DNA of 64,000 nucleotides from Burkholderia sp. OK233 (GTDB lineage Bacteria; Pseudomonadota; Gammaproteobacteria; Burkholderiales; Burkholderiaceae), in NCBI RefSeq assembly GCF_900230185.1, contig NZ_OCSR01000001.1, positions 5,208,001-5,272,000 on the forward strand. Direction: 5' to 3'. Numbering within the stretch: position 1 is the first letter of the stretch; the number at the start of each line of letters is the position of its first letter. Below the pieces are notes generated by a model. That model had not been told where the DNA came from. It ran no database searches and saw nothing but the letters and a program-made list of their open reading frames with translations. Below, one piece after another: positions 34,221 to 43,056 of the stretch. The position numbers and the translations under genes are program-made.

Positions 34221-35243
34221 TCAAACGTGCACGTCCTGCTCACCAAGCGGCTGCGGCGGCGTTGTTGCTGCCTCAAACTCCTCACGCAACGCATCGCGCG
34301 CATGATGCCGGCGCACCCAAAGCGCGGTCAGAATCGGCACCAGAATCGCAGTCACGAGACAAGCAGTAGCGACCATCGCCGTCGCCGCCGGCACCAGCGG
34401 CTTGAAGCGCGGAATCATTTCGCCGATGATCGCCGGATTCGCCACCGCGGCCCCCGCTGTCGACGAAGCCGCTAACCCCGCCGCCCCATTACCGCCCGCG
34501 ATCCAGCGGTCCGCGAGGATCAACGGAATACCCGTCACGACGATCACCCCGAGGCCCAGCACGATACCCGGCAAACCGCTCGTGACGATCACGTTCAGGT
34601 CGATACCGTTGCCGAGCGCGAAGCCGAAAAACGGAATCAGCGGATGCACGCAGCGGCCAAAGAACTCCCGCAACTCACTGTCCAGATTACCCAGCGCGAA
34701 GCCGATCAGGAACGGCAGCACCGCGCCGACGAACAGCCGCGGCTCGAAGAACGCGACGCCCGTCGCGCCGAGGATGATCATGCTGACGAGCGGCCCCGAT
34801 TCGATCGACATCAGGACAAACGCGCCCGCCTCTTCCTTGCTGCCGTATTGCTGCATCACGGCCGCATAGAGACCGCCGTTGGTCATGTCCATCGACGTCG
34901 TGATCGCGAGCACCGAGAGGCCCGCGAACAGGCCCGCCTTGACGCCGTCGATCGGAATGAAGTGCGACGCGACCAGCGTCGCGATCCAGGCCACCACCAT
35001 TTTGGTCACGAGCAGCGTGCCCGACTTGCGCAGCACGACGCCGGTTGCCCGCAAGTCGATCGTCGCGCCCATGCAGAAGAACCACACCGCCAGAATGGGC
35101 ACGGTGCCGGTAATCAATCCATTGGTGAACGACCCGAGGTACTTCCCTCCGCCCGGTGCAAACGTGTGGACACAGGCGCCGAGCAGCAACGGCACCAGCA
35201 TCAGGCCGCCTGGAATGCGGTCGATGGCCTTCTTGAGCTTCAT
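34221..35243 (-). CDS. kdgT: 2-keto-3-deoxygluconate permease
   Basis: A 340-residue permease with about ten helices, of the KdgT family. Conserved regions include MKLKKAIDRIPGGLMLVPLLLGA, LSVLAITTSMDMTNGGLYAAVMQQYG and GFALGNGIDLNVIVTSGLPG. It imports KDG, a product of pectin and alginate breakdown, with protons. The ATG at 35243 is standard for the family. It is divergent from kduI across 302 bp that hold two palindromes of the form GGAnC-N3-GTTCC, likely operator sites of the IclR regulator encoded at 37321. Confidence 0.93.
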   Translation of the reverse strand: MKLKKAIDRIPGGLMLVPLLLGACVHTFAPGGGKYLGSFTNGLITGTVPILAVWFFCMGATIDLRATGVVLRKSGTLLVTKMVVAWIATLVASHFIPIDGVKAGLFAGLSVLAITTSMDMTNGGLYAAVMQQYGSKEEAGAFVLMSIESGPLVSMIILGATGVAFFEPRLFVGAVLPFLIGFALGNLDSELREFFGRCVHPLIPFFGFALGNGIDLNVIVTSGLPGIVLGLGVIVVTGIPLILADRWIAGGNGAAGLAASSTAGAAVANPAIIGEMIPRFKPLVPAATAMVATACLVTAILVPILTALWVRRHHARDALREEFEAATTPPQPLGEQDVHV

Positions 35244-35348
35244 GCCTCCTCCATGGACTTTGCGTCCAGTTGTCGGGTGGATCACCCGGGGTGATGTCCC
35301 GTTCTTGCGCCGGGCGACTCCCTTTCGGCGCAATATAGCATCGCGATA

Positions 35349-35361
35349 GGAACAACGTTCC
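35349..35361. promoter_or_regulatory. Palindromic operator-like site near kdgT
   Basis: GGAACAACGTTCC is a perfect palindrome with a 3-bp centre, about 105 bp before kdgT. A related copy lies at 35446. Probable KdgR/IclR binding site; not tested. Confidence 0.5.
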
Positions 35362-35445
35362 GTTTTTGATAGACTTCCTAATCATCGTTTACCCGTGCGT
35401 CATCCAGAAGGCTTGCCACACTTGATGTGGCAGTGCAATATTTTC

Positions 35446-35458
35446 GGACCGATGTTCC
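35446..35458. promoter_or_regulatory. Second operator-like site near kduI
   Basis: GGACCGATGTTCC matches the site at 35349 in 10 of 13 positions and lies 88 bp before kduI. The region between the two is AT-rich and probably holds the divergent promoters. Confidence 0.45.
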
Positions 35459-35545
35459 ATATTTAGAATTCTGCGCTACAGTCAACAACAGAACGCCGTC
35501 GTAAACGGCACGGCAAGACACCCCATCCGACCGGAGGCAAGAGCA

Positions 35546-36382
35546 ATGGAAGTGAGACAGAGCATCAACAGCGAGCACGCGAAGACGCTGGATACCGCTG
35601 GGCTGCGCAAGCAGTTCCTCGTCGAAGACGTGTTCGAACGCGACGCGCTGCGGCTCACCTACAGCCATATCGATCGCATCATCGTGGGCGGCGTGTGGCC
35701 GGCGACGCGCGCAGTCGAGGTGCCCACCTCACTTGGCAAGGCGATCGGCGTCGGCTATCTGCTGGAGCGTCGCGAACTCGGCGCGATCAATATCGGCGGA
35801 GATGGCTGGGTCGACGTGGACGGCACGCGCTATACGGTGCGCAACGAAGAGGCGATCTATATCGGCAAGGGCAAACAGGCCGTCGCGTTCGGCAGCGACG
35901 ACGCGGCGCGACCCGCGAAGTTCTACCTGAACTGCGCGCCGGCGCACGAGTCGCATCCCACCCGCACGATCTCGCTCGTGCAAGCGTCGCCCGAAACGCT
36001 CGGCGACCCCGCCACGAGCAATCGCCGCACTATCTACAAGTTCATCGTCCCCGAGGTGCTGGCCACCTGCCAGCTCTCGATGGGCATGACGAAGCTCGAA
36101 CCGGGCAACCTCTGGAACACGATGCCGTGCCACACGCACGAGCGTCGCATGGAGGTGTACTTCTATTTCAACGTCGCCGACGACGCGGCCGTCTTCCACA
36201 TGATGGGCGAGCCGGACGAAACGCGGCACATCCTCGTGCACAACGAGCAGGCCGTGATCTCGCCGAGCTGGTCGATTCACTCGGGCGTCGGCACGCGCGC
36301 GTACACGTTCATCTGGGGCATGGTCGGCGAAAACCAGGTGTTCAGCGATATGGATCACATTGCGGTGCGCGATCTGCGTTGA
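35546..36382 (+). CDS. kduI: 5-dehydro-4-deoxy-D-glucuronate isomerase
   Basis: A 278-residue cupin isomerase that converts 5-keto-4-deoxyuronate to 2,5-diketo-3-deoxygluconate in pectin catabolism. The zinc ligands are visible in NTMPCHTHERRMEVYFYFNV, and SWSIHSGVGTRAYTFIWGMVGENQ is a family signature. The length matches KduI. The ATG follows GGAGGCAAGAGCA. It is the first gene of kduI-kduD-IclR. Confidence 0.96.
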   Translation: MEVRQSINSEHAKTLDTAGLRKQFLVEDVFERDALRLTYSHIDRIIVGGVWPATRAVEVPTSLGKAIGVGYLLERRELGAINIGGDGWVDVDGTRYTVRNEEAIYIGKGKQAVAFGSDDAARPAKFYLNCAPAHESHPTRTISLVQASPETLGDPATSNRRTIYKFIVPEVLATCQLSMGMTKLEPGNLWNTMPCHTHERRMEVYFYFNVADDAAVFHMMGEPDETRHILVHNEQAVISPSWSIHSGVGTRAYTFIWGMVGENQVFSDMDHIAVRDLR

Positions 36383-36456
36383 CGGCACGCATGCTCTCCA
36401 TCCGGGATAGCACATGCTTCGACAACACCCCATGCACGACAGAGGACCTACGCACA

Positions 36457-37212
36457 GTGAACTGCTTCGATCTGACCGGTAAGGTCGCCATCGTCACCGG
36501 GAGCAATACGGGCCTCGGCGCGGGCATGGCCATCGCGCTCGCCACGGCCGGCTGCGACATCGTCGGCGTGAGCCGCGCGGACGCCGGCGATACGGCCGCG
36601 CACGTCGAAGCGACCGGCCGCCGCTTCGAGGATGTGCGCGCCGACCTCGCCTCGATTGTCCCGGTCGACGACATCGTGCGCGCCGCAGTCGAAGCGTTCG
36701 GCCGCGTCGATGTGCTCGTGAACAACGCCGGCATCATCCGCCGCGAGGACGCACTCGACTTCAGCGAAGACGACTGGGACGCCGTGATGGACGTCAACCT
36801 GAAGAGCGTCTTCTTTCTTTCGCAGGCCGTGGCGCGGCAGTTCGTGAAACAGGCAAGCGGCGGCAAGATCATCAACGTCGCGTCGATGCTGTCGTTTCAG
36901 GGCGGCATCCGCGTGGCGTCGTACACGGCGTCGAAAAGCGGCGTGCTCGGTCTCACGCGGCTGCTCGCGAATGAATGGGCCGCGCAGGGCATCAACGTGA
37001 ACGCGATCGCGCCGGGCTATATGGCCACCGCGAACACGGCGGCGTTACGCGGCAACACGCAGCGCAACGATGAAATCGTCGGACGTATTCCGGCAGGCCG
37101 CTGGGGCACGCCGGCGGATCTCGCGGGACCGGTCGTGTTCCTCGCGTCGTCCGCGTCGGACTACGTGCACGGCCATACGCTTGCAGTGGACGGCGGCTGG
37201 CTTGCGCGCTAG
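36457..37212 (+). CDS. kduD: 2-dehydro-3-deoxy-D-gluconate 5-dehydrogenase
   Basis: A 251-residue short-chain dehydrogenase with the NAD motif TGSNTGLGAG, NNAG, catalytic Ser in NVASMLSFQGG and YTASK (Tyr, Lys). It reduces the KduI product to KDG. The start is a GTG at 36457 (VNCFDLTGKVAIVTG) that fits family N termini; AGAGGA lies 12 nt upstream. It is 74 bp after kduI. Confidence 0.93.
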   Translation: MNCFDLTGKVAIVTGSNTGLGAGMAIALATAGCDIVGVSRADAGDTAAHVEATGRRFEDVRADLASIVPVDDIVRAAVEAFGRVDVLVNNAGIIRREDALDFSEDDWDAVMDVNLKSVFFLSQAVARQFVKQASGGKIINVASMLSFQGGIRVASYTASKSGVLGLTRLLANEWAAQGINVNAIAPGYMATANTAALRGNTQRNDEIVGRIPAGRWGTPADLAGPVVFLASSASDYVHGHTLAVDGGWLAR

Positions 37213-37320
37213 CGTGATGGAAGCAGAGAGGTCACGCGGTATGCTCTCGGCGCTGAGGGCGATCGGCATCGGGCAGTGAGCGGACTTTGATCGGTTTGGC
37301 ATCAACAGGGAATGACGGAC

Positions 37321-38202
37321 ATGGCAGCAATGGGCAAGCAGCGCAAGGACGACGACGTCGCACATATGCCAGAAGCGGACAGCGCGGGCGGCATGGCTAA
37401 CGACAGAGGCGAATCGGCCTCGTCGATCGGCAGGGTCTTCGCGATTCTTGGCGCGATCGGTGACAGCGGGCAGATCGGCATCAGCGAATTGTCGCAGCGG
37501 CTCGCCATGTCGAAGACCACTGTGCACCGCGTGATCCAGACGCTGAAGGCACTCGGCTATGTGACGCAGGAAATCGAAACCGAGCGCTACCGGTTGACGA
37601 TCCGCCTGTTCGAACTCGGCGCGAAGGCGCTGGAAAGCGTCGATCTCGTGCGCGAGGCGGACGTCGAGATGCGCCGCATCGGCCAGGTCACGCGCGAGGC
37701 GGTCCACCTCGGTGCGTTCGACGAAGACGCCATCATCTACATCCATAAGATCGACGCCGACTACGGGCTGCGCATGCAGTCGCGAATCGGCCGCCGTAAT
37801 CCCCTGCACAGCACGGCGATCGGCAAGGTGCTGCTCGCGTGGATGGACCCGGCCGAAGCGCGCGAAGTACTCTCGCATGTCGAATTTCGCAAGTCGACGC
37901 AAAAGTCGCTCGCCTCTGCCGACGCCGTGTTAAGCATCCTGCCGCGCGTGCGTGAGCAAGGCTACGGCGAGGACAACGAGGAACAGGAGGAAGGGCTGCG
38001 GTGTCTCGCGGTGCCGGTGTTCGACCGCTTCGGCCACGTGATCGCCGGCCTGTCGATTTCGTTTCCGACAATGCGCTGCGGCGCCGATACGAAATCGCAC
38101 TACGTCGCGCTACTCAAGCAGTCGGGGCTCGCGATCTCGACGCGGCTCGGCTATCGCGATGCGACGGCGCCGAAGCATGCAGCCGTTGAAGGACTGGACT
38201 GA
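37321..38202 (+). CDS. IclR-family regulator, KdgR-like
   Basis: A 293-residue regulator with a winged helix (ISELSQRLAMSKTTVHRVIQTLKALGYV) and an IclR effector domain (RIGRRNPLHSTAIGKVLLAWM, GLRCLAVPVFDRFGHVIAGLSISFP). The ATG at 37321 has AGGGA 9 nt upstream; the ATG at 37312 has no room for one. It follows kduD, so it probably controls kdgT and kduID with KDG as the effector, like KdgR. Binding sites are suggested in the kdgT-kduI gap. Confidence 0.9.
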   Translation: MAAMGKQRKDDDVAHMPEADSAGGMANDRGESASSIGRVFAILGAIGDSGQIGISELSQRLAMSKTTVHRVIQTLKALGYVTQEIETERYRLTIRLFELGAKALESVDLVREADVEMRRIGQVTREAVHLGAFDEDAIIYIHKIDADYGLRMQSRIGRRNPLHSTAIGKVLLAWMDPAEAREVLSHVEFRKSTQKSLASADAVLSILPRVREQGYGEDNEEQEEGLRCLAVPVFDRFGHVIAGLSISFPTMRCGADTKSHYVALLKQSGLAISTRLGYRDATAPKHAAVEGLD

Positions 38203-38240
38203 AAGCACAGACGCGCAGCTAAAACCCGGCGAAATTCGTC

Positions 38241-38280
38241 GGGGCGCATTCATCGCGCACGCAAGCGGTGCGAGCGCCCC
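38241..38280. terminator. Hairpin between IclR and the dioxygenase genes
   Basis: GGGGCGC (38241-38247) pairs with GCGCCCC (38274-38280), with a smaller internal hairpin, and is followed by GTTTT. It lies between convergent genes. Confidence 0.5.
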
Positions 38281-38288
38281 GCGACGTT

Positions 38289-39221
38289 TTATGCAGCCTT
38301 CACAGCCGGATTCGGTTCGACGCTGCGCGTAAAGCTGCGGCGACCGTCGACACTCACCGGCACATCGCCCTTCAGGGTCACGCGACGCACCACGCGATGA
38401 GCGTCGCCGTAGTCGTTCACCGCGTAGTGTTGGGTCGCGCGGTTGTCCCAGATCGCGACGTCGCCCGCCTGCCAACGCCAGCGCACGATGTTCTCGAGAC
38501 GCGTCACGTAGGCCTGCAGTAGTTCCAGCACATGCGCCGACGCGCTCGGCGTGAGACCGACAAAGCTCTTCACGAAATGACCGAGAATCAGCGTTTTTTC
38601 GCCGGATTCCGGATGCACGCGCACGACCGGATGTTCGGTCTCATAGCGTGTCGAGACGAACACCTCGCGATAGCGTTTGAGCGCTTCGGCGTCACGCCCG
38701 CGCTCGCCGACGTTGGCGTAATTCGCGTAGTCATACTCATTGCTGTGCACGGCCCACAGTTGCTCGGCGAGTGCTTTGAGCGGCGGCGGCAGATCGTCGT
38801 AAGCGGCGGCGGTGTTGGCCCAGACGGTGTCGCCGCCCACTTCCGGAATCGTCACGCCGCGCAGGATCGATGCTTGCGGATACGCATCGACAAATGTCAC
38901 GTCCGTATGCCACGAATTCGCGCGGCCGCCGCGATGCGAATCGAGTTCGAGCAGATAGTCGGTGCCGTCCACCACCGGCACTGTAGGGTGCGAGACCGGT
39001 TCGCCAAGCAGCCTGGCGAAGGCTTCCTGATCGGCATCCTGCAGGTGTGTCTGGCCGCGGAAAAAGATCACCTTGTGGCGCACCAGCGCGGCGCGAATCG
39101 CTTCGACCGTTGCCGGTTCGAGCTGCCCCGAAAGGCGCACGCCACGAATTTCCGCGCCGATCCGGCCGGTGACGGGATGAATGTCCAATGCGTTGGACGT
39201 CGCGAGACTGAGATTCGACAT
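38289..39221 (-). CDS. TauD/TfdA-family Fe(II)/2-oxoglutarate dioxygenase
   Basis: A 310-residue enzyme. The metal motif HxD is seen in NSWHTDVTFVDAYPQ, the distal His in WDNRATQHYAVNDYG and the 2-oxoglutarate Arg in HRVVRRVTLKGD. The length and the segment LWAVHSNEYDYANY recall alkylsulfatases of the AtsK type as much as taurine dioxygenase. The substrate is therefore an alkyl sulfate ester, taurine or a related sulfonate; not resolved. AGGAG precedes the ATG at 39221. No transport genes adjoin it. Confidence 0.88.
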   Translation of the reverse strand: MSNLSLATSNALDIHPVTGRIGAEIRGVRLSGQLEPATVEAIRAALVRHKVIFFRGQTHLQDADQEAFARLLGEPVSHPTVPVVDGTDYLLELDSHRGGRANSWHTDVTFVDAYPQASILRGVTIPEVGGDTVWANTAAAYDDLPPPLKALAEQLWAVHSNEYDYANYANVGERGRDAEALKRYREVFVSTRYETEHPVVRVHPESGEKTLILGHFVKSFVGLTPSASAHVLELLQAYVTRLENIVRWRWQAGDVAIWDNRATQHYAVNDYGDAHRVVRRVTLKGDVPVSVDGRRSFTRSVEPNPAVKAA

Positions 39222-39525
39222 GTGATGCAACTCCTGGGTTTGAGGACGAGACAGGTCAGCGCGCCGGTTGAATCAACACGTCCGCTCTATGCTTGCAATG
39301 AGCCGCGCGTTGAACACGCCTGACAGGAGCGGCGACACGACGACGCCCGGCACCACGCGGCGGGTGGTTCGCGGTGGGCGGCTGAGTCGGCGGTATGAGG
39401 ATGAATCAACACTTGAGTGGCTCTGTCTGCTGAATCGACGAACCATTATCGGCAGAGTGGGCGTTGCGAATCTATCGCGCTTTGGACACTTGATAGAAGG
39501 GCTTTTTATATCGTTATGAGTTTTC
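39222..39525. other. Intergenic region
   Basis: 304 bp between two minus-strand genes. It must hold the dioxygenase promoter. Nothing else is recognised; a plus-strand frame through it has no ribosome site or familiar sequence. Confidence 0.4.
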
Positions 39526-40380
39526 TCACGCGGCGTCGCTCACCTCCCGCAGTGCGTCCATATCGATCACGGTGATCCGGCTATAGCGCACGTCCACGAT
39601 GCCCTGCTGAACGAGCCAGCGCAGTTCCTTATTGATGCTTTGCCGGGAAGCGGCCAATAACGCGGCGAGGTCTTCCTGCGAGAGCCTGATCGTCAATTCA
39701 ACGCCCCGCTCCGTTTTCTTGCCATGCCATTCGGCAAGTCCAAGTAACTGGTCCGCCAGGCGCGCGCGAAATCCGGCCAGCGCCGTCTTGCCCATCCGGC
39801 CATGCAACGCCCGGCTTCGCAGGCAGATCAGATCGAGCACGTTGCGCAACAACGCGGGCTCGCGAGCGAGCAGTTCGAATAGCGCGCTGCCAGGAATGTG
39901 GAACAGCGTCGTCGAGCCGTGCGCGCGCTGGTCGTGCATCGAGCCGCGCCGGTCCATCACCGGAATGAAGTTGATGACTTCGTTCGGCCACATGTACACT
40001 GCTACCGCGCGCATCCCGGCCGAGTTGGTCCAGCTCATCTCGATCGCACCGGAGAGGACGACCTGGATGTCGTCGCACGCTTCATCGCGCGCGAAGATCA
40101 ACTCGCCGTTGGTCCAGGTGCGCAATTGGCCGGCGTCGCATAACGCGTCGATTGCGTGCGCCGGCCAACTTTTCAGGCATGGGTTGGCGGTGAACGCCGC
40201 GTGAATCGCGTCACGAACGCTCACGTCGAGCGAGCGGCCGTCACGCCGCGACGAGAACAACGGCGCAGACCACGCAGGAGGAAGGTGCACGGGAAGCGCT
40301 GCGGAGTGCAGCCCTGTGGAGCGCCCCGCGGATGGCCGCCCCGCGGAATCCGGGTTGAATGCTTCGGTACCTGTGCTCAT
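39526..40380 (-). CDS. Crp/Fnr-family transcription regulator
   Basis: A 284-residue protein. The cyclic-nucleotide-type beta barrel spans about 65-185 (ELIFARDEACDDIQVVLSGAIEM), followed by a helical linker. A winged helix has LSQEDLAALLAASRQSINKELRWLVQQG. No FNR cysteine cluster is present at the N terminus, which instead has a polar extension of about 50 residues. The effector is unknown. The gene lies upstream of the dioxygenase gene but 300 bp apart. Start at ATG 40380 without a strong ribosome site; a shorter form is possible. Confidence 0.87.
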   Translation of the reverse strand: MSTGTEAFNPDSAGRPSAGRSTGLHSAALPVHLPPAWSAPLFSSRRDGRSLDVSVRDAIHAAFTANPCLKSWPAHAIDALCDAGQLRTWTNGELIFARDEACDDIQVVLSGAIEMSWTNSAGMRAVAVYMWPNEVINFIPVMDRRGSMHDQRAHGSTTLFHIPGSALFELLAREPALLRNVLDLICLRSRALHGRMGKTALAGFRARLADQLLGLAEWHGKKTERGVELTIRLSQEDLAALLAASRQSINKELRWLVQQGIVDVRYSRITVIDMDALREVSDAA

Positions 40381-40664
40381 AGCTGACCGGCAAGAGATGC
40401 GGTTGGACTTGAATGACTGACAGACAGTCGATCCTCCGATCTAACCAGTGTTAGCGGCGCGCGTAAAAGACTTGTTTTTTATGTGCTTATCACGCACTCG
40501 GGAGTGACAATCGCGCGCCGATGCAATGACGTCGAAATCGTCATGATCCAGGCATCAGGGAGGATATCGGTGGACCCGCTGGCCGCCGACGAAACGCGGC
40601 TCGCACGCGGGCGACCGTCGATCAATAGACCGGAAGCAACAAGCCGCTAACGCACACTAATGGA
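40381..40664. other. Intergenic region upstream of the Crp-like gene
   Basis: 284 bp with an AT-rich stretch near 40470-40490. A 36-codon plus-strand frame starts at 40543, but it has no clear support as a gene. No operator was recognised. Confidence 0.3.
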
Positions 40665-41219
40665 TCAGGGCAGCATCCGCTGCAATGTCTGATCGTTGAG
40701 CACGAAACGATGAAACAACGCCGCCACGATATGCAGTGCGATTAGCGCGAACAACACCCAGGCCAGATAGCCATGAATGTCGCCCATTTCATGTCCCACC
40801 GGCGAACCGACGGGCGAGATGCTGGGGTACGGCAATACGCCGAGCAGCTTGACGGACCATCCACGCGAAGACGCGTTGGCCCAGCCGAGCAAAGGCACAG
40901 CGACCAGCGCGAGATAAAGAAGACCGTGCGTGATGTGCGAAACGATACGGAGGAAAGGTGAAAGCGATGTAGGCGGAGGCGTGTGCGTGAGACGCCAGAC
41001 GATTCTCAGCACCACCGCGGCAATCAGCGTTGCGCCCACGCCGAGATGCCACGCGATCAGACCATCGGGCCGCGTGCCCTTATGAATATCCGGCATGGTC
41101 CAACCAATCACGAACTGCGCAGCAATCAACAGCGCCACCAGCCAGTGAAGAAACTTGGCTACGCCGTCGTAGCCTGATGCATAGCGTGGGAAACTGGCCG
41201 GGGCCGATCGCATGGTCAT
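40665..41219 (-). CDS. Cytochrome b561
   Basis: A 184-residue membrane cytochrome with four helices and the conserved heme His residues: KFLHWLVALLIAAQFVIGW, GLIAWHLGVGATL, ITHGLLYLALVAVPLLGW and HGYLAWVLFALIALHIVAALFHRF. It passes electrons between quinol and an acceptor such as superoxide or oxygen. Start at 41219 or 41213, both ATG. A CTTAAGGTTT motif lies about 100 bp upstream at 41319-41328, resembling the two-component boxes elsewhere in the window. Confidence 0.92.
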   Translation of the reverse strand: MTMRSAPASFPRYASGYDGVAKFLHWLVALLIAAQFVIGWTMPDIHKGTRPDGLIAWHLGVGATLIAAVVLRIVWRLTHTPPPTSLSPFLRIVSHITHGLLYLALVAVPLLGWANASSRGWSVKLLGVLPYPSISPVGSPVGHEMGDIHGYLAWVLFALIALHIVAALFHRFVLNDQTLQRMLP

Positions 41220-41761
41220 GAGAATGTGTTAGCCGCAGTGAAGCCATTGGATGGAAGAAGCGTATTTGCGCCGCAAGTACACAAATTTTGAACGCAATCG
41301 CGCAGCATGCTACGGATCAAACCTTAAGAAAAGCTGATGGCCGCATCCGACGATCTCTTCGGGCGCATGAGGCGGCAACGCACTAGCGGCCGTGTCGAAA
41401 GTACGATCGGCGCCACACTACGTCGGCTCGCATCCCGAGTCTGCAACTGAATGTATCCGTCAGGCATACGCGTAGTGACCTGTCACTCAATGCATGCTCC
41501 AGTTGTTCATACGCATGTGTTTCAACCTGCCCGAGCACGGCGGATGCATGAAGGCCCGACGTTTTTCATAGCGCGCTCAACGGGTTGCCCACCGATTTCT
41601 CGCTAGCGGAACGACTAATCGCAGCGCTGCAACGCACCCCCATACCGTGTCACATGCGTGGCCGACACGCGAATGAATCGACACGTCCTGTTACACACGA
41701 ACACACCGGTAATCCAGCCGCTCAGTAGAGTTCGATCACATGTAAAAGGGAAAGCAACGTC
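41220..41761. other. Long divergent intergenic region
   Basis: 542 bp without a convincing gene. It contains AAACCTTAAG at 41319-41328, related to the boxes before the QseB-like regulator and hpnJ. The part near 41700-41761 must hold the promoter of the small lipoprotein gene. No RNA gene was recognised. Confidence 0.4.
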
Positions 41762-41899
41762 ATGAAACGAATTTTCGCGCTGGTGCTGTTGACTGTCACC
41801 CTCGGGAGTGCATTGGGCGGTTGTATCGTCGTGCCAGAGGGTGGCTATCACGACCACGACCATGACCACTACCACGATCACGATCACGACCATTACTAA
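41762..41899 (+). CDS. Small His/Asp-rich lipoprotein
   Basis: 45 residues: a signal peptide MKRIFALVLLTVTLGSALGG with lipobox LGGC (Cys21), then a short mature part IVVPEGGY followed by alternating His and Asp (HDHDHDHYHDHDHDHY). The repeat would bind Zn2+, Ni2+ or Cu2+ at the membrane surface. AAAGGGAAAG precedes the ATG. It is followed after 53 bp by another His-rich exported protein on the same strand. No family is recognised. The coding sequence is short but the lipobox and stop placement make it credible. Confidence 0.72.
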   Translation: MKRIFALVLLTVTLGSALGGCIVVPEGGYHDHDHDHYHDHDHDHY

Positions 41900-41952
41900 G
41901 CGCCGCCCGCACGGCGCACTCCACTCTCAATCGTAAAACCCGAGAATAAAAC

Positions 41953-42354
41953 ATGAACAATTCACGAAACCGCTGGCTGTCCATGGCGATCGTTGCAGGT
42001 CTGGGGATCGGTGCATCTTCTGTCGCACTGGCGCACGTCGATGTCGGGGTGAACATCGGCATTCCAGGCGTGGCCTACGCGCCTGAGCCGGTCTATGCTC
42101 CGCCTCCGCCTGTCTACGTACCCGCTCCGCCGGTGGTCGTAGTGAGTCCGGGCTGGTACGGCGAGCGCTATTACGACGGCCACCGCTACTGGGAACGACG
42201 CGAGTGGGAAGAGCGCCATCACGAGCGCGAATGGCATGACGCGCGCGGCTATCGCGACGGCCCACACGGCGACTGGCACGGCCACGACGGCGATCATGGT
42301 GATCATGGCGATTGGCACGGCCATGGCGATGACCACGGCCGGGGCGACCACTAA
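41953..42354 (+). CDS. Exported His/Asp/Gly-rich protein
   Basis: 133 residues with a signal peptide (MAIVAGLGIGASSVALAHV) and a Pro/Val-rich segment (PEPVYAPPPPVYVPAPP). A charged aromatic region follows (WERREWEERHHEREWHD), then a C-terminal HGDWHGHDGDHGDH tail. The latter is likely metal-binding. The PPPPVYVPAPP/YY signature resembles small periplasmic proteins of unknown function in Burkholderia. Function unknown; with the lipoprotein before it, metal storage or tolerance is inferred. Confidence 0.8.
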   Translation: MNNSRNRWLSMAIVAGLGIGASSVALAHVDVGVNIGIPGVAYAPEPVYAPPPPVYVPAPPVVVVSPGWYGERYYDGHRYWERREWEERHHEREWHDARGYRDGPHGDWHGHDGDHGDHGDWHGHGDDHGRGDH

Positions 42355-42432
42355 TGCATGGGCCGGGGCAGCGTCGCTGACGCCGCCGGTCCGCGCAGGC
42401 ATTCGCGCCACGCCTTTTTTAGGAGCGACGAT

Positions 42433-42681
42433 TTGCTACGCAGCGATCCACGGCGTGTAACCGCACAAATCGACGGCACGCTCATCTCCGCCGAATACAG
42501 CGAACAAACCGGCCAATTGTGTTTGCGTCAGGACGGCGCCGTGCTCCGCGAATGGTTTCCACCTCATTCGTGGATCGCGATTGCATCGGTAGCCGGAGCA
42601 CGGCACTGGGGTACGCGGCCCACCGACGACGACCTTCACGCACTGCTGCGCAACGAGATGACCTTGTTGCGCACGCCATAA
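42433..42681 (+). CDS. Small hypothetical protein
   Basis: 82 residues from a TTG at 42433 that has AGGAG 7 nt upstream. The frame is open further 5', but the region before looks non-coding. The sequence includes VTAQIDGTLISAEYSEQTGQ and EWFPPHSWIAIASVAGARHWG. It has no signal peptide or known domain. It ends 18 bp before a strong terminator, which suits the last gene of the His-rich transcript. Confidence 0.5.
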   Translation: MLRSDPRRVTAQIDGTLISAEYSEQTGQLCLRQDGAVLREWFPPHSWIAIASVAGARHWGTRPTDDDLHALLRNEMTLLRTP

Positions 42682-42699
42682 CCGCGCGACGGACACGAA

Positions 42700-42740
42700 A
42701 AAAGGCCGGTCATCGAACTTGTTCCGATGACCGGCCTTTT
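42700..42740. terminator. Strong bidirectional intrinsic terminator
   Basis: AAAAGGCCGGTCATCG (42700-42715) pairs perfectly with CGATGACCGGCCTTTT (42725-42740), with A and T tracts on both sides. It serves the convergent genes at 42433 and 42808. Confidence 0.92.
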
Positions 42741-42807
42741 ATTTTCAACTCGCAGATATCGAACCAGCCGAATAGCGCCGCAATGATCCGCGTATTTCGT
42801 TGTGTCG

Positions 42808-43056
42808 TTAGCGCGCGTTATAGATCGGCGGCGAATACGAGCTTATCGTCGTGTCATTGCCGTGACCTGCTTGCCACGTGCCGCGGCTGGCCGAACCATA
42901 ACCGCTGGTGTCGGCCTGAGCAGCGCCCTGTTGCGTGGAAACTTGCGCTTGCGTGCCCTGCGCGTTTTGCGGGGCCGGCTGATTCGATTGCGCAAACGAA
43001 GCGATCGGAGCGCCAAGAATAACTGCAATAGCAACAGCTTTGATGAGCGATTTCAT
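42808..43056 (-). CDS. DUF4148 family exported protein
   Basis: 82 residues: signal peptide MKSLIKAVAIAVILGAPIASFAQ, then a Gln/Ala-rich part and GYGSASRGTWQAGHGNDTTISSYSPPIYNAR. This is a typical DUF4148 protein, a family abundant in Burkholderia and of unknown function, often induced by stress. A 9-bp inverted repeat (ACCTCTAGA at 43063, TCTAGAGGT at 43125) lies just upstream. Confidence 0.85.
   Translation of the reverse strand: MKSLIKAVAIAVILGAPIASFAQSNQPAPQNAQGTQAQVSTQQGAAQADTSGYGSASRGTWQAGHGNDTTISSYSPPIYNAR

Noticed and set aside
40543..40650. 36-codon frame before cytochrome b561
   Set aside because: No conserved features and weak translation signals; left as intergenic.
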